The notes: a model not told the origin generated them from the letters alone. Numbered from the stretch's first letter, positions 21,240 through 34,887 are shown. The stretch: DNA of 64,000 nucleotides from Taxillus chinensis (GCA_023512835.1 CM042088.1:37170664-37234663), one strand, 5' to 3'. Numbers and translations: made by a program.

Positions 21240-21477
21240 TGTGTTTGTATTGTGGATTGAAATGAGATTTATGTATTTGTGTGCTCTTTGTGGTATGGAT
21301 TAGGGACGGCACCCGTGCTAAAGTCCCTTTTTTGGTGTTATCACCAACCCCTTATCCCTTCTGCTGCGAGCATAAGGATTCACTAACCGGTTTTTGCGAG
21401 TCGAAAATCCGAGGCGTGGCAGTTCAACACCCGAAGACCAAGCATATTAACTATCGATACCACAATATAAAAGAATA
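21240..21477. other. Stretch without recognisable features
   Basis: This joins the broken end of family X copy A to the copia pol fragment. A segment near 21300-21360 (GGGACGGCACCCGTGC, CACCAACCCCTTATCC) is loosely like the CACCAACCCCTTGACC block of Tekay LTRs, so it may be a very old LTR scrap. Confidence 0.35.
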
Positions 21478-21620
21478 AGTGTAAGAGGAAAATGTGCAAC
21501 TAGTGTATGTTCCAACTCAGGAACAGACTGCTGATATCCTTACCAAACTTCTATCCATCGAGCTATTCGATAGACACAGATGCGGGCTATCTATGCAGCT
21601 TCCTCCTTACGCCTAAGGCG
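21478..21620 (+). pseudogene. Ty1/copia RNase H C-terminus
   Basis: The frame reads VQLVYVPTQEQTADILTK, ending SIELFDRHR...LPPYA and a stop. This is the conserved end of copia polyproteins (the QTADILTKPL motif), with LL for the usual PL. Nothing of the upstream pol survives. The run of purine-rich GGGGGAG blocks after it (21660-21720, 21780-21795) is typical of a Sirevirus-like 3' end with repeated PPT-like tracts. Confidence 0.75.
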
Positions 21621-22920
21621 TTAGTCAGGTTTCCCCCCTCTTTCTTTGTAATTGGTTGGCAAAGGGGGAGAAGAATATTGTGTACAGGGGGAGTACAGTG
21701 GGAGGAGTTCTGGGGGAGAAGAATGTGTTTTCTTGGATCCTCCAAGGTTCGAAGATCGTTCACATATGTTGCCAACAATTCCAAAGGGAGAGATGGTTGT
21801 TCCTATGGTTTTTCCTGGTTTAGGTTATCATTGTTGTCAACAATATGTGGAAGTGAGTAGCAACATGTCATACTTGGTTGGATAACTTCGTAGAGTGATC
21901 TCTTAAAGTGAGCGTAGAGGGAGTCTACCTATGTACTTCTTCAATCTGTTCAGGGTTGAAGATTTGTAGAGTCAAAGGTCATCAAAGGTCCATAGGGTTG
22001 CAGACTCATAGATTCGCAGGGTCGAAGATTCAAAGACCCAAAGTGCAGTCGGGTGAAAAGCAGCATCTCGGGGACTCGAAGATCTATTAGGTGTAGAGTG
22101 ACGGTGTCGCAGAGCTGAAGCTCGAAGGGCCGAAGATTTGGAGACTCGCTGCTGTGAATAGAGACCCATTGATGTGAACCGATCATTAGCGAAGTTAGAA
22201 TGCGGTTATCGCTGGCTCAAAACTGGAGACTCGAAGGCTTAATCTGAAGATCAGAGTTTCGCTTGCTCTAAATTGGAGTTGATCTGGCTTGAAGGTCTGA
22301 AGGTTCTGACTCGAAGATTCGAAGGTGCAGACTCGAAGATCGTAGCGTATGGACTATATGAAGCATCTGTGAGGCTACAAAGCTATAATCTTCGAGGCTA
22401 TGGCTAATCGAAGGATTGAAACGCAGTTAAGGCTGTCGTTTAAGCAAGTTATTCGAACAATGCGTCTGGGCATGTTAAGTATCAAAATAAACACGTGGAT
22501 GTTATCCGAGGCTTAAGTAATATGTTTCAACGATGGATATTGATATTCCCAAGATCCAAGCAAGATCGTCTGAGTATATGTGTTTGTATACAGAGAGGGG
22601 GGTGAATCTGTATACTTAAAACTATTTCCTTTTAGTTTGAAGAGTAGTATGATACTCAGAGGTATTCTACAGATGAAGTTCTTGTTTGGGTGGTATTTCA
22701 GTGTTTTATGCAAGATTAGCTTAATAGCAGGTAAGTATGGGAAGTAAAAGACAAAGACACAATTTATGTGGTTCGATCAATGTGATCTACTCTACGATGG
22801 TGAGGGTGTACCTACACCGAGTCCAATCCACTATAAGCTTTGGATACAATAGGGTCTAGCCCTTGTTATAAAAGGATCAACTCTCTTTTCTTTTAAATGC
22901 AAATACAAAAACAGTATTAC
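21621..22920 (+). mobile_element. Copia (Sirevirus-like) 3' end and LTR, plus orientation
   Basis: After several AAAGGGGGAG-like tracts, an LTR seems to begin near 21795. It contains many TCGAAGATTCGAAGGT-type repeats (22000-22350), the GTGGTTCGATCAATGTGATCTACT segment near 22770 that is common in plant retrotransposon LTRs, and a TATAAAAGG. It matches 24694-26088 in inverted orientation. The exact right end is hidden because a solo LTR is inserted at 22921. Confidence 0.6.
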
Positions 22921-24688
22921 TATAAAGACTCATATTTGGGTAGTGTTGAGAGATAGCCATTCTATGGGAATGCAACTATCTGGACGGTAGTGTAGTCGTC
23001 GATGTGAGCATTTTGGCTGTAGTTGGGCCCAATTTGGAGTTTGGGGCCCCAGAAGGGTAATCATGTAATTTTAGTTATTTTTTAATTAAAGAATTAACGT
23101 GAAAGTATAAATAGAGGAGAAAGAGAAAGAGATAGAAAATAGGTCATTTGCATTCAATTGGAGAGAGCGTGAAGAGAGAGAGAGAAAGTGGAATGTGAAA
23201 GCTAGGATTTGGAGCTTGGCTTTTGGGTTGCTTCCTTTGTAAATCTTTACCTGGTAGGTGTCATTGAACTTCCTGTCTTGATTCTATCTTTAGATGCATG
23301 AATTTGTCTTGATTTATGGTATATGAAATTGAGCATGAACCCTAAGTTTTGGGGGAAATCCAATTCTGGGTTAGATCTAATGGTTTAACATAAGATTTGT
23401 GGTTAAGAACTGATTTATATCATTGTGGGTATGTGTCTTTGTGATCTGGGGTTTTATACTTGTGTATTTCATGAGAGTTGAGAAGTCAACTATGGAAATT
23501 TGGATTTAGATCCAGATTTCTGGAAAATCTACAATTAGATGCGTATTTATATTGTTATTGTGCGATTTAGAGGCGTTTAGGACGCGTTTTGAGGTAGATA
23601 TGGTGGTCTGTTGCGTAAAACATGTGTTTATGAGCGTCTGGGGGTCGCTGGGTTGGTCCCAAATGAAGAACATGCGAAAACGATGATGAACAGTACCCTG
23701 GGCAAGCGATTGGGTCAAAAGGGGTTGCAGACGCAGGGTGAAAGGTCGTAAACCCGTAGTCGCAGGGTCGAAGGTCAAAGGTTAGCTTCGAGTCTTCGAG
23801 GCAGCGTTCTAGTGCGCTTCGAGGCAGCGTTCCAGTGAGCTTTGAGGTAGTGTCCTTCGAGTCTTCGAGGCTGGGCTTCGAGTCTTCGAGGCTAGGCTTC
23901 GAGTCTTCGAGGCTGATTTGTTTAGAGAGCCTTCGGGGCTGATATGAGAAATAAGGGAAGGTTGGGAGCCGTGATGTCGTACGGGTGTTGGTGTGTTGGT
24001 TGCGGATTTGGGACTTAGGTTCCATGACTCGTTTGTGTTCTCACCATGAAGCACAGAGGGTGTTATTTGGTTGACGGGGCAGGCATATGCACCGATGGCA
24101 GACATGTGTGGCACTGTGTCCGGGTATATAGCGCTGTGGTAGGGCTGTGCCCTGAGTTGGGATCCCGTTGAGGATCGTGGACAAGCTGTCCTGTGTGTGT
24201 CTGTAGGCTGAGTCCTAATGATTGTGCGCACTACACGGTGCACAAGTATACTGAGCATATAGGGTAGACTTATGTGTTTGCATGATGTGGTGTTTTAGGG
24301 TCACCTACTAAGCTTGTCGCTCACCCCTACTTGTTCTATATCCTTTTTCAGGTGTGACCCGAGACTAGTGGAGGACTTTCCCACAGGAGGACGTGCCCAC
24401 TACTCTGATGTATGATACAATACTATATTTTGTATTGTTTTGTATGGTATCCCGGACATGGGTCCGTGGACAGTTGTATTGTATACTGTTTAACACATTG
24501 TATGCATGTTGATGTATGGGAAGACACAAAATTACTCTTGATGTATGACTGTATAGGTTGCATTATTGAGACAACACCCGCTGTGTAGTCTCTTTTGGTG
24601 CTAGTCACCAACCGCTTGACCTTTCGAGTGCGGGCAAGGAGAAGCCATGTTCCTGGTTTCGGGTTCCCTGGAATTCGAAGGTGTGACA
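22921..24688 (+). mobile_element. Tekay-type solo LTR with perfect target duplication
   Basis: It starts TATAAAGACTCATATTTGGG (the usual TG start mutated to TA) and ends GGTGTGACA. Perfect ATTAC duplications flank it at 22916-22920 and 24689-24693. TATA is near 23105. It lacks the ATTTACATTGTAA inverted repeat and the following block that other copies have, so it is shorter (1768 bp). Its minisatellite uses CTTCGAGTCTTCGAGGC units (23775-23930). No PBS or internal DNA is present. Confidence 0.93.
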
Positions 24689-24693
24689 ATTAC

Positions 24694-24880
24694 CCCATTA
24701 GTCACTCACTGTGAAGAACTGTCTAGCACAATCTGCTCCTACGTATTCAGCTGTTCGCATTGCTTGACCTTCAACCACTCCTTTGTCAAACTCACAATCT
24801 GTTTGTGAATGTATGAGGAATGAAGACAGATTAACGCACTATTATCTCGCTTGCAATCTTCCTCTCTCTCTCTCTCTCTA

Positions 24881-24917
<37 letters not shown>

Positions 24918-26090
24918 TCTGTACGAACTACTCTACGTCTTCTTTTTGTATTTCAGAAGATACCTTTTTTTGTGTTCTTTGACATTTTGATGCTTTCTTG
25001 AAGTAAGGCATATGCTTGAGTTATATAGGTTGGCCATAGTATAAAACCTTTATGCTATGGTTAGGCATGTTCCATCTTCTGATCTCCATCATTGAAACAT
25101 GTTAAGCCAGCCTCAGATATGTCCATGTATTTTCCAGTGCTTAGCGTGCTAAAGGAAACATTGTCTGAGTGGTAACTTACTTAAATGGCGGCCTTCAGTG
25201 CGTTTTTCTCTTTCGACTAGCCACAACCTCAAAGATGTATGCCTCGTAGCCTTGCTGTTACCTCTCCAGGTACACACACTACTACCTTTGAGTCTTCACC
25301 TTCGAATCTTCGAGCCTTGGATCTTTGAATTTATCTTCCAATTCTTCTGCTCTTTGGCTTAAAATCTAGGTTAGAACAAGTGATTAACTGACTTTCAATC
25401 TACGGGTCGTCGAGTCTTCATGTCTTTGAGCTAGCGACAACCTCATTCTTCGAGTCTCTGTTCACATCAATGGGTCTTTGTTCTCGGCAACGGGTCTCCC
25501 AATCTTCGACCTTGCGAGCTTCGACCCTACAAGCTTCGACTCTACAATGTTGCCACTCTACACCTGACGGGTCTTCGAGCCTGCAAGTCTTCAAGTCTCT
25601 AAGACATTGCTCTTCACGTGATTACACCTTAGGTCTTTGAATCTTCGACCCTGTGGATCTACGAGTCTGCGACCTTGTGTTCCTTCGGTGATGTTTCGAG
25701 CTTGATGGTCTAATGATCTTTGACTCTGTATATCTTCGAGTCATCTGATCTTCGACCTTGTGAGTCTATGAGTCTCCAAATCTTTGATCCAGATCTTCGA
25801 CTCTGTAAGTACATGATTAGACTCCCTCTACAAGCTCACTCTACGAAGTTATCCAACTCAGTACGGATCTTCGACAACAATGACAACCAGAGTACCATGG
25901 AAACAACAATCTCCCCCTTTGGAATTGTTGGCATATGTGAACAATTTACGAGCCTTCGACTTCGAGGCTCAAAAAAAACTCCCCTTGATCTCCTCCCACT
26001 GTACTCCTCCTGGACACAATATCTTCTTCTCTCCGTTTGCCAACCAGTTGCAAAGAAGAAGGGGGGAACCCTATTAACACCTTAGGTATT
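24694..26090 (-). mobile_element. Copia (Sirevirus-like) LTR region, minus orientation
   Basis: This is an inverted, diverged copy of about 21620-22920. Read on the minus strand it shows the purine-rich PPT-like tracts (25900-26085), GTTGGATAACTTCGTAGAGTG, the TCGAAGAT-rich stretch (25250-25830) and a TTTAAGTAAGTTAC block near 25185. It breaks off at 26090, where an LTR-like sequence begins. A CT plus TG microsatellite lies inside it. Confidence 0.6.
24861..24915 (+). repeat. (CT)n-(TG)n compound microsatellite
   Basis: About nine CT units (24861-24879) are followed by about sixteen TG units (24883-24915), inside the minus-oriented copia LTR. Confidence 0.9.
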
Positions 26091-26091
26091 G

Positions 26092-27780
26092 TTGGACCCC
26101 ATTTTGTCCGGGTTGGATGTATTTTATCAAATTCATTTTTCCTTTGTGCTGCCTCGATTTGTTGAAATTTTATAGGACGACAGAGTCGTGATCACTGAGC
26201 AGCAACTGCCCGATTTCAAGAAATTATTCAAGAAAGGCCTTCAAATGCGAAAGAGCCGGTCTTGGGCAATAGAAAAACACATTTGAGGAAACGCTTTCGA
26301 CCATGCTCGATTTCGAGGTCAATCAAAGAAGATATGGTCAAAACGGTGTTCGGGCTGCTAGTAGGGGTCAAAACGATAATTGAATTTTCAAACGGCACCC
26401 CAGATCACGTCACGAACCTCATAATCTTATCCTACTCGTCGTTCTGAGAATTTTGATATATATATATTCACTCCTGAGGCCTTTTTCAATAAAGACAAAA
26501 AAATTACGTTTTTCGGTAATAAATAATCACAGTACAGGCTTGGCGCACAAATAAAATTAGTTTAAAATGAAAATGACACGGGAATGTTCATCACGATGCC
26601 CCGAGTCCAAATATTATTTTTTCGAGATTGTTTTGAAATCCGGGTCACCTTACCGATTTTAGAGACTCAAAGACATTAGTTTAAAAAAGAAAAAACAACA
26701 AAAAAACAAAAACAAAAACAAAAATCCAACCTAGCCGTCACCTTCTTTTTCCCACCTATCTAAATCCTGCTTAAGAAAAAACCAAAACAAATAAAAGCAA
26801 AAAATAGTCAACCCTCATCTCTCTCATCTCTCCTGTCTCTCTCACGCGACGCAGAGTGCAGCGACACAGATCCTTTTCCTCCCACGCCCGGCCATGGCAT
26901 CAGAGGACCACTGCACGTCCAGCCACGTCTTCCTCTACCATGCCCTGCCTGCTACAGCACACGCCATGCCCTATTCTACCCGAGCCAGGGCGCCCCACCC
27001 AAGCCGAACGACGGACCACGCCGAACCCATCTCCAAACCAAGTTCTCGCCGCCCCAAATTGAGCTTCAAACCCTAAACTCCATCCCCTATATAATCACCA
27101 TGGCCGATCTACTGTAGAGGGAGGCTCTCATGAAACAGAAAAAAAACCTAATTACAAACCTTCGCCGTCTTCCACCTCCACTTCTCCAGAGAGTCTCCCG
27201 ACCGGAAAACAAACCATCAGCCGTCGTCCTTGCTTCCCCCGTTCAATTATGCCCTGAGCCACCGTCCGTGCTGACACCGCCGCCACGACCAACCACCCAA
27301 TGCCGGCTATTTCAGTTCATACACGATACGCACAGGCCTCCCGTTGACGCTATAGTCGACCAGGAAACATCTCTGCTGCGGCACGAACCAGTCAACACCA
27401 TCGTTTTCATCACAGCGTGTCGCGGCCTTCTAACGGCAGACGCAATATCTTCCCTAATCGGGATGTAACCTTTGACCGCCCTGGCGACCTCTCCAAACGT
27501 CCGCAGAGTCGCTGCCCCTTTTGTCAGCCCAAGCTGCTGCCCCGCTATTGCATCGCACGCCCTACCACACTAGTCACTACTCTGCACTCCCCAGTGTTGC
27601 CCAACATCGTTCAAACAACCTAGACGGAGGCATTCTGATTCGTGAGGTCGAAGAAAGGAGCGTCGAGGGTTCCTCTTGCAGTCATGGTTCACAGTCGCGG
27701 TCGCGTCAGTCATCGCGTCGCGGTCGCAGACGTCGCGGTCGTGGATGTCGCGTTGCATCTCGGGTGAGATGCAACTTTAG
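26092..27780 (+). mobile_element. Putative LTR start with GC-rich downstream part
   Basis: TGTTGGACCCCATTTTGTCC begins exactly where the copia sequence breaks off, as expected for an LTR 5' end of a gypsy-like element. A TATATAATC box lies near 27088, followed by a GC-rich, proline-rich-looking stretch (26850-27780) with many short ORFs on both strands but no domain. GTCGCGGTC-type repeats occur near 27695-27750. I found neither a convincing LTR 3' end nor a PBS, so the right boundary is a guess. Confidence 0.35.
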
Positions 27781-28860
27781 GCATTAAATAATGTTTAATT
27801 AATTTTAAAAAAATCATAGAAAAATTAAAAAAAATTAGACAATCACATTCGAATCATTAAATAATGTAAATATATGATTTAGATAATATAATATGAGTTA
27901 TTATTGTAAAAAAAGTGCTAACGCATTATTGAAGCATTAAAATAAATATATTATTATATTTTTATGATTTATAATATAATACAAGAATTTTTTATTGACA
28001 TTTAACTTTTACAATATTTATTTAACAGTAGAATAGGTAATTATAATTGAGATGTATAATTCTAAATAAAAATAACTCTTAATATTAATTTAATAATATC
28101 TATTTACTTAAATTAACTAAATGCATTAAAAATTATAATTTGAAGTTAAATTTATAGTGCACTTATTTTATTTGACATCCTAAAATAAAAATTATTATAA
28201 TTATTGATCAAAATAATTTATACAAATATAATAATTTAATAAATAATAATATTTTTATACTAATTAATTTAGATTAATAATATTTCTATATAAAAACAAG
28301 ATATAAAATATAAATTAATAGACATAAAACATATTAAACTATTTTAATTATCAATAAATATACTAATTTATGCTATTTTTATCAATTAATATTATGAATT
28401 AATATACAAATTAATGCTATGTAAACAAGCTATACTAATTCATTTAACAAATTAAAAATAAAAATATCAAGTTATATTAAGAATAAATCGTGGTAATTAT
28501 TAATTGAGTTATGTAATTATAAATTAAAATAATTTTTAATATTAATTTAATAATATCTATTTAAGTAAATTAACTAAATGCATTCAAAATTCTAATTTAA
28601 AGTTAAAATTTTAATTAACTAAATAATTTGTAAAATAAAATAACTAATAATATGCTAATTAATGAATTCTATTTAATTTCTTTGATATAATTAGATTCAT
28701 ATAATGAATTATTGATACGATAACACCTCGTATATAAAAATTGATAAATAATAGATATTAAATAATTTAATAGCTAACCAATTATAAAAATCAATAGCTA
28801 ACCAGTTATACGATTTAAATAATTCATTATACGATTTAGATAAATTAATTATCGATTCAT
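27781..28860. other. Very AT-rich block
   Basis: Roughly 1.1 kb is almost entirely A and T, with TTAATTTAATAATAT words repeated in diverged copies (for example near 28085 and 28540). No ORF or known element end was seen. It is bounded sharply by GC-rich sequence on both sides. Confidence 0.6.
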
Positions 28861-29019
28861 ATCTGGTCGCGTTGATCGGCAGCGAGCAGCGAGCAACGCA
28901 GATCTGTGAAGAAGAAAGAAGAAGGTGTCGATTGGAGGGGCAGATCCGCTAGCGTTGCGTTGACGTGCCATTTACGCTAAGTTTCTCCCTTCCCGTTGGA
29001 CGAGGACGTCGGCGGCTCG

Positions 29020-29216
29020 CGAGTCAATGATGCGATATCGGCCGAGATACGTCGACTATACTGAATATCGGCGTCGCGTGACGTCTCGTCCGATATATCG
29101 GACGAGATGAATGAGATGAACCGATTTGTTGTATCGTCCCTAAATCTCGTATCGCAAGCTGCCGATACCTGGTTGAAACGGCCGAGATACGGAAATCTCG
29201 GCCGATACTGCTAACC
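29020..29216. repeat. ATCGGCCGAGATAC palindromic repeat
   Basis: The motif ATCGGCCGAGATACG and its reverse complement recur several times, and a perfect 22-base palindrome centred on CCGATATATCGG lies at 29085-29106. It has the look of a small MITE or its end, but no target duplication was found. Confidence 0.45.
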
Positions 29217-30611
29217 ATGCTTGCAGTGCTTTTGGGGATTTTGATTTTCCCTGGGTATTTACTGTGTCTTCGTTTCTTGATTGTTTGATTTTGCTTTCTC
29301 TGTGTTTGTTCGTTTTGTGTTAGATTTTTGGTTTTTGTTATTTTGGTCACACTGTCATCTATTATTCTAGTTATTTAGTTATTTTGGTCGCACGCCATAT
29401 ACACACTGTCACAATCTGTTCTGGACTGATTTCATTGAGGGCGTCGTTTTTACTCGGTGTGTTCCTGCCTTCCTGGTTTTTGGGTGAAGTAGCTTCAGTC
29501 ATATTTCATTTGTTGCATTAGTCTACCTGTTCCTACTGATAGTGAGCACATCTTGGTTCAGTTTTCTACGTTTGATTGTCCCTCTAGTTTTAGTCTGCAC
29601 ATGTATATTAAGGACTAGTTTGCTGATTTGTTTTATGACGGGTTTAATGGCTATTTTATTGTATTGGTGACCCGCGTTGACTGGTTTTGGTTTCAGTCGT
29701 TGGTTGTTTGTTTTAGCTAGAGACCTATTAACTACATATGCGTACTATATGTTTTGCTTTGATGCTCCTTGGTGTATCTCTGCGATCACTGCGTATTTAC
29801 TCTCTCTGATTAATTTCTCACTTGACTAGAGTCCATTACATGGTTTCTCCGTTTTAGTCCAATTCAATTCTTTTCTACATTGGCCACACAATTCAATTCT
29901 CAACAAATGCTCTTGTTCTTGGTTGACAGAAAATGAAGCAAAGGGAACTTACTTGTGGCAATTCTAATTTGTGCATACGAAGAGTGGTTAATTAATGATC
30001 AATAGTCAATAAATAAAGAAATACAATTTTTTTGTGTGCTCTATGTATAGACGGCAGATATATGATGCAGTAAAGCGCTGCCACCCATGGATTGAAATGA
30101 CTGTCCATTTATGGATACCATCCGCTTGATTGTCCAGAAACTAACATATTTCAATTTAGCTACATGTAAAGAATCTTGCTTTTAATTGGGTCATGATTTA
30201 AATGGCCCAGTTGCTTCTTTTGGGTACACAACCAGAACCAGAAGCAAGATACAAAAAAGATTAACAACTTGTGTTTCTTACCAAGATATATGGAAGCTAA
30301 TTATTAAGTATATTACTACAAAACTTGGCCATCTCAACCGATAATAATTATGTTTTTCATAATAATATAAATACGCTGCGGGGAAAACAACACAAGAAAT
30401 TAATGATAGAATTTGACTCAAATGAAACTCTCCGAAAAATTGGAAATATTTTTATATAAAAGTATAAAAATATATAGAAACAAAGAATAGAGTGCGGTGC
30501 CTTAATGGGTTATATGAAGAAAATCTAAGGAATAATTCAAAACGGCTTCCATATTCAACACATTTGAAATGGGGGGGAGGGAATAGAAAATCAAGCATGA
30601 AACGTACCCTA
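29217..30611. other. Intergenic, nothing recognised
   Basis: This is T-rich then A-rich single-copy-looking sequence. I see no coding frame with domain features, no RNA gene and no clear repeat ends. It lies far downstream of ALKBH2. Confidence 0.4.
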
Positions 30612-31495
30612 AATTAATAGATTCCTCTTGTTTTGAAATTTTGATGATAGACCGAATAAAGGAGAGTCAAAGCCCAAACCAGAAATACAAAGAGCCAAAA
30701 TGCAAAAGGGTAACCAAATCTCTAAAGAAAAAAAAAAGGGGAAGTGCAGGCTTGTGGCGAAGAGAGAAAAATTCGATAGTAATTGCCGGCCAGCAGAAAT
30801 AAAATAGGAATACTTGTTTTTAAATTCTTTTTTTCTTATTTTTGGGATTCACTATAATTAGCTATTGTCAAAAGAAGAATACTAGTTTTGGTAATGTCTG
30901 GAAAACATAAATATTTTCTTACAACTTTTTTCGCGAATGACCCCCAGTACGTTGCCCATTAAAACTAACAAGGGCAACGATTTTTAAAAAATCCCAAAAA
31001 TTAATTAAGAGATTTGGTTCCCTCTTGTTTTGAACTTTTGATGATAAACCGAATAAACAAGAGTCAAAGCTCAAGGCAGAAATGCAAACACCCAAAATCC
31101 AAAAGGGAAACCAAATCTCAAATTACGGTTAGAAAAGAAAAAAAAGGGAAATGAAGGCTGATGGCGGAGAGAGAAAAAATGGGTAGTAATTGCCGGCTCC
31201 AGGACAGTTTTTTATTATTGGCAAAAACCCAAACGGCCATTCGCGTGTCTTCCCTTCTTACAATACTATATTAACAACAATCTCTACACAAGCCCACACA
31301 ACAAGGTTTATTTTTTAAATTATTATTTTTTCTTATTTTTGGGATTCACTATAATTAGCTATTGTCAAAAGAAGAATACTAGTTCAGGTAATGCCTGGAA
31401 AACATAAATATTTTCTTACAATTTCTTTTGCCAATGACCCCCAGCACGTTGCCCATTAAAACTGACAAGGGCAACGATTTGAAAAAAATCCCAAA
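30612..31495. repeat. Tandem duplication of about 400-480 bp
   Basis: Copy 1 (30612-31000) and copy 2 (about 31010-31495) share, in order, TTGATGATAxACCGAATAAA, AGTAATTGCCGGC, TTTTTGGGATTCACTATAAT, AAAACATAAATATTTTCTTACAA and CACGTTGCCCATTAAAACT. Copy 2 has about 90 extra bases (31200-31310). The pair sits 370 bases past the ALKBH2 stop codon. Confidence 0.85.
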
Positions 31496-31860
31496 TAGCC
31501 AAACAGCAACACAAAGGGTGGATGGGGTTCAAGTCCACGATACAACCATACAACAAAACCCAACTCTCCTGGTTGCATGGAAATTTTTTACACTGCAGAT
31601 TCAAACATTTTTCCTACAAATCTCCCGATACCCCATCAAGTCATCAACATAAGTAAAACTATGCAAAAGTATTTGCAAAAGCTTACCATTCAGTCAGTCA
31701 GGTAGCCTAGCTCTACACTGCCATCAGAATCCAATTCATCATTGGTTTTGTTTGTCCCCTTGGAAAGAAGGCGACAAGTGATTTAGCCTTTGACCATAAG
31801 TACATCAAACAGGGCCTAGGATATGTATGGCACAGGCGCCTCTGCTATCCACAACAGATC
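31496..31860. other. 3' flank of the ALKBH2 gene
   Basis: This is presumably the 3' UTR and downstream region of the minus-strand ALKBH2 gene. No strong polyadenylation signal stands out. Confidence 0.4.
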
Positions 31861-33106
<1,246 letters not shown>

Positions 33107-33990
33107 ACCCACAACCTTTTAAGACCATACGACAAAACAGAAGCGCAACGGAACGGTGGTAGGGTCGAAGAAGAAAACAAAGGGTTATTTGGATCGGCCC
33201 TACTCTTTTTCTTTACCATACAAAATTTAAAAGAAACACTTTGCAGTGTTTAATATAATTGTATTATTTTAAAAAACAGTTAGTCTAATCATTTAAAATT
33301 AGTTAGTAATTATGGAAATTTATTTCGTCCAAATATATTTTTAAAAATAATTCAAGTATAATCATAATGTTTTTTTTTCACTGATTAATAATATTATTAA
33401 AAAAATCAAAAACAAAAATGGACATGATCTTTCATTTTATTTTGTTGTAAAATAACGCCATTCTGTTTTTTAGTCTAATTGGTAGATCTCATACATGTTG
33501 ACAGATAGATTTAGGGTTCAAGCTTATGAATAGTATGTTAAAAAATAATAACAATTAAATTAACTATTATAATAGTAGACTATTACTCTTTCACTTTATT
33601 ATTATTAAGAGGGAAAATTTAAATATTTGATAATAGAATATATTAGCTCAACAGTTCAATATTTCGATAAAATTATTAAATTAAATACCAAAAAATATCT
33701 TTTATCCGGTTCAATAAATGTGTATTAAGTATGAATAGTATTACATAAATTTAATTAGTTACTGTAATACTTGAGAAAAAATATTAATAAAAAATTTAAT
33801 AGATGTGTATTTTAAATGAGTAGAATTACTATAATATTTAAATAAATATAAATATTAGGAAATCAGATATAAATACTCTTAGAATGTTAGAATTGAAATG
33901 TTTGTATCATATTTATTTTCTTAGAACTGTATCTTCATTATTGAAAAAGGAAAGTATATTAATATGTAAATGTTTTATTGGAAAAGGAAA
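33107..33990. other. AT-rich upstream region of ALKBH2
   Basis: This is the 5' flank of ALKBH2, becoming very AT-rich beyond 33230. A palindrome AAACACTTTGCAGTGTTT lies near 33234. The part from about 33880 may be the LTR of the copia fragment that follows. No promoter element can be singled out. Confidence 0.4.
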
Positions 33991-34560
33991 ATTCTAGGAT
34001 CTTCATTCCTTTATTCTTGTAATTTTCTTTCATCAATCAGTTGAGAATCACTCATTTAAAAATCTTCTCCCCTTAACAAATATTTTCACGGTATCAAAGC
34101 AATTCTCATTCTATTCCGCTACATCAACGGGAGAGGAAATTCCATACTCCAAAAGAGTTTTGTGTATATCACCTGATGAACTTTCCCTCTACCCTTCCCA
34201 TCACTTAGGTTTGACACTCATTAAGAAATTATTGGAAGTCAATAATTATGGCCAATGGAGTCATTCAATGAAAATAGCTCTAAGTGCCCAAAACAAACTC
34301 ATTAAGAAAACCACAGGAGAAGATCTCCTCCCCTTTTGAACACGATGCAATGCATCATATGGTACTCTTAGAATACACTTATAATCCGTCAATTCAGAAA
34401 CGGCTAAAATTATGGAATGACCTCCATGACAAATTTTCTTCCGGAATTGAGGATCAGATCTTTCAAATTCGTGAAGAAATTTTTGAACTACGGGTGAGAA
34501 ATATGAAATTACTTTGTAGAAGGTCGGGGGACGTGTTCGTTATTTAAATAAAGTTCATTA
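33991..34560 (+). pseudogene. Ty1/copia 5' fragment: LTR end, PBS, gag start
   Basis: An LTR-like end (ATATTTTCA at 34088) is followed by CGGTATCAAAGC, a slightly mutated initiator-Met PBS. Gag follows with GLTLIKKLLEVNNYGQWSHS and MKIALSAQNK, like the N-terminal copia gag of Ale/Retrofit-type elements, then a frameshift and LWNDLHDKFSSG...IFQIREEIFEL up to 34520. Everything downstream is missing. Confidence 0.7.
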
Positions 34561-34887
34561 TAACATAAGAGAAAGGGATTGCAGTACAAGATGACGGCAA
34601 TCAATTTGCATTGAGAAGTTATCGTTCATTATAACTATGAGTTGTATTGAGTCTATTGACTGTAGAAGAGGCCAATCAATTTGCATTGCTTGATGACGGC
34701 AAACACCACTTCTCTGCACAGCCTCATCCTCCTAGTAGTCAAACACGCTATATAACAGATTACATAGTGGTCCAAGATTGATTTTGTTATGTTGTGTATC
34801 ACTTGCTGCCACCTGGCGACCTGTCCCTAGAATATTATTATTATGTAACCCCACTAATCTTCCGAGTTAAATTTCAAATCTAATCAA

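Larger units (their letters stand above)
12941..21240 (-). repeat. Family X copy A, split by a TRIM and a hAT
   Basis: Segments 12941-13152, 14375-14524 and 21068-21240 are collinear with 42050-42538 plus the start of 46957 onward in copy B. The shared sequence runs AATGAGTxCGTGCGAAAA, GTTGTAAGATTTT, TAGGTCCTAAG, TCACATxTAAAA, TAATAAGGTTATTAAT, CTTCCACA, CATTAAGTCC, GGAAGTTTAATGGACAAAAC and CCCTTACTCACTG. The copy breaks off shortly after, so only the outer AT-rich arm and the beginning of the ORF-bearing part are kept. It serves as an occupied site for both insertions. Confidence 0.7.

Noticed and set aside
26856..27787. Host gene in the GC-rich stretch after the TATA-like box
   Set aside because: Frames are short, overlap on both strands and lack domains or splice-supported joins. 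An LTR-derived origin is more likely.
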